From: an uncultured Lachnospiraceae bacterium
Lineage (GTDB): Bacteria; Bacillota; Clostridia; Lachnospirales; Lachnospiraceae
Direction of reading: 5' to 3'
Length of the DNA: 24,880 nucleotides
Assembly: GCA_934376945.1 (NCBI GenBank)
Contig: CAKRPI010000020.1
Span: forward strand, 1 to 24,880
In this document: positions 23,788 to 24,880 of the stretch, piece by piece
How the letters are laid out: each line of letters starts with the position of its first letter
Position numbering within the stretch: the first letter of the stretch is position 1
The notes under the pieces: model-generated
The model's input: the letters and a program-made list of their open reading frames with translations, nothing else
The model's database searches: none
Told to the model about the DNA's origin: nothing
Program-made: the position numbers and the translations under genes

Positions 23788-23810
23788 AAGCGGATATTCG
23801 CAATCCGCTT
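23788..23810. repeat. 23-bp palindromic repeat, copy 2
   Basis: AAGCGGAT and ATCCGCTT make a perfect 8-bp stem with loop ATTCGCA. The stem is lengthened by GCGA/TCGC (23782-23785 with 23811-23814) after a two-base bulge. It lies in the 96-base gap between pyrF and pyrK. It matches 17356-17378 at 19 of 23 positions, so both are likely members of one dispersed repeat family. Confidence 0.5.
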
Positions 23811-23821
23811 TCGCTGCCTAC

Positions 23822-24748
23822 TTAGCGATTTGCAAGCGCAGTACTGATATCTGCAATCATATCTTCCACGGCTGCACGGCTTGCCTGTGCAAAATGCTCA
23901 GCACCAAATTTTGCATATTTTTCCTGTTTGTAAGCAGCGATAATTCCTCTGGAAGAGTTTACGATCGCACCCAGACCATCTTCATTAAAGAAGTGCACAA
24001 GATCTGCGCCCTTTCCTCCCTGCGCTCCATAACCAGGCACCAGAATAAAGGATTTCGGCATTACTTTCCGAAGGGTTTTCCCCATCTCCGGATACGTTGC
24101 GCCGACAACTGCACCGACATAGCTGTACTGATCACCCATACAGGAATCCGCCCACTCCGCTACTTTCTCACCAACCATTTCATATAGTGGCTTTCCGTCT
24201 ATCAGCTGATCCTGGAATTCGCCGCTGGACGGATTGGATGTTTTTACCAAAATAAAAATTCCCTTCTTTTCTTCCTTACATACCTCAAGAAATGGTTTGA
24301 TTCCATCCGAGCCAAGGTATGGATTAACTGTTGCGAAATCCTCCCCAAACGGAGTAAGAAGAGAAGCCCCCACCTTTACCTGACCAAGATGTGCCGTTGC
24401 ATATGCCGCAGAAGTAGAACCAATATCCCCGCGCTTCACATCACCGATCACAACCAGATCCTTTTCCTTACAGTAATCTACCGTTCTCTTAAATGCCTGC
24501 AGACCCGGAATTCCAAACTGCTCATACATCGCAATCTGCGGTTTTACTGCCGGAATCAGATCGTAAACTTCGTCCACAATCGCTTTGTTATACTGCCATA
24601 CTGCCTCTGCAGCACCCTCCAGCGTTTCTCCGAATTCTGCAAACGCCGCTGTCTTGATCTGTTCCGGAATATAATTCAACATCGGATCAAGACCTACGAC
24701 GATCGGTGCATTTGTTTTCTGAATCTTTGCAATCAACTTCTGAATCAT
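23822..24748 (-). CDS. pyrF: Orotidine 5'-phosphate decarboxylase, subfamily 2
   Basis: PyrF removes CO2 from OMP to give UMP. The 308-residue length, against about 240 for the E. coli type, is normal for subfamily 2. Landmarks are VVGLDPML (17-24) and the catalytic IGDVKRGDIGSTS (101-113), with the Asp-Lys-Asp array in DVKRGD; FILVPGYGAQGGKGAD gives the phosphate site. AAGGAG lies about 8 bases before the ATG at 24748. The same frame is open upstream through the 18-bp repeat but has no start codon there, so it is not extended. It heads the pyrF-pyrK-pyrD group in this window. Confidence 0.95.
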   Translation of the reverse strand: MIQKLIAKIQKTNAPIVVGLDPMLNYIPEQIKTAAFAEFGETLEGAAEAVWQYNKAIVDEVYDLIPAVKPQIAMYEQFGIPGLQAFKRTVDYCKEKDLVVIGDVKRGDIGSTSAAYATAHLGQVKVGASLLTPFGEDFATVNPYLGSDGIKPFLEVCKEEKKGIFILVKTSNPSSGEFQDQLIDGKPLYEMVGEKVAEWADSCMGDQYSYVGAVVGATYPEMGKTLRKVMPKSFILVPGYGAQGGKGADLVHFFNEDGLGAIVNSSRGIIAAYKQEKYAKFGAEHFAQASRAAVEDMIADISTALANR

Positions 24749-24770
24749 TGCTTTTCTCCTTCTCTTTTCA

Positions 24771-24880
24771 TTGATACAGTCTCTCTTCTTGATACAGTTT
24801 CTTTTCTTGATACAGTTTCTTTTCTTGATACAGTTTCTTTTCTTGATACAGTTTCTTTTCTTGATACAGTTTCTTTTCTT
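24771..24880. repeat. 18-bp tandem repeat array upstream of pyrF, continuing past the window
   Basis: TTGATACAGTTTCTTTTC is repeated head to tail from 24789 to 24878 in five identical copies. A variant copy precedes them (24771-24788, two changed bases visible in the TTTCTTTTC half), and two bases of a further copy reach the window end. Because 18 is a multiple of 3 and no stop occurs, all frames are open; on the minus strand one reads (EKKLYQ)n and ends in EERLYQ-TGA with the stop at 24770-24768. The array may therefore be the C-terminal coding end of an upstream gene, or a non-coding variable repeat in the pyrF leader. Confidence 0.9.

Noticed and set aside
24771..24880. CRISPR array
   Set aside because: The 18-bp units are directly contiguous with no spacers between them, so it is a tandem repeat.
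24749..24880. N-terminal extension of pyrF through the repeat
   Set aside because: The frame is open but contains no start codon, and a good ribosome binding site precedes the ATG at 24748.

Overview
The window looks like chromosomal DNA of a low-to-mid GC Firmicute, most likely a gut Lachnospiraceae relative. The evidence is strong AGGAGG-type ribosome binding sites, the clpC-radA linkage, a class 1B PyrD/PyrK pair, a long subfamily-2 PyrF, and small lineage-type membrane proteins. The genus is inferred from protein character, not from a database search. Almost everything is on the minus strand, so transcription runs from high to low coordinates; the one clear plus-strand gene is a regulator at 18472-20115.

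Layout from high to low coordinates. (1) 24771-24880: an 18-bp tandem repeat array running off the window edge, just upstream of pyrF. (2) 24748-21965: pyrF-pyrK-pyrD, three late pyrimidine genes. (3) 21886-20124: an EamA-type exporter and the tRNA t6A-cyclising enzyme TcdA. (4) 20115-18472 (plus): a GAF/PocR-like, PAS, AAA+, Fis regulator whose AAA+ module has lost the residues needed to work with sigma-54. Twin palindromes cover its own promoter. (5) 18293-12821, divergent from it: a purine nucleoside phosphorylase/MTAP-family enzyme and a complete BMP-type nucleoside ABC transporter (binding protein, double ATPase, two permeases), ending in a terminator. (6) 12604-8768: pyrE with its own promoter, two small membrane proteins, a VanZ-family protein and a large M29-type metallopeptidase. 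(7) 8570-5011: purE-purM-purN-purD behind a near-consensus promoter and a strongly structured leader, followed by a single-pass surface protein with a cadherin-like domain (4983-3844), a MITE-like hairpin element (3673-3831) and a terminator. (8) 3523-1: a small GntR (YtrA-like) repressor, clpC, a 137-residue conserved protein and the start of radA.

The theme is nucleotide supply: UMP synthesis, purine synthesis, and uptake plus phosphorolysis of nucleosides, next to a protein quality control/DNA repair operon. Most genes are ordinary housekeeping genes. The items most worth checking are the degenerate sigma-54-type regulator with its twin operators, the structured purE leader, the MITE-like element, the 18-bp repeat upstream of pyrF, the cysteine-less signal peptide of the nucleoside-binding protein, and GntR control of clpC.
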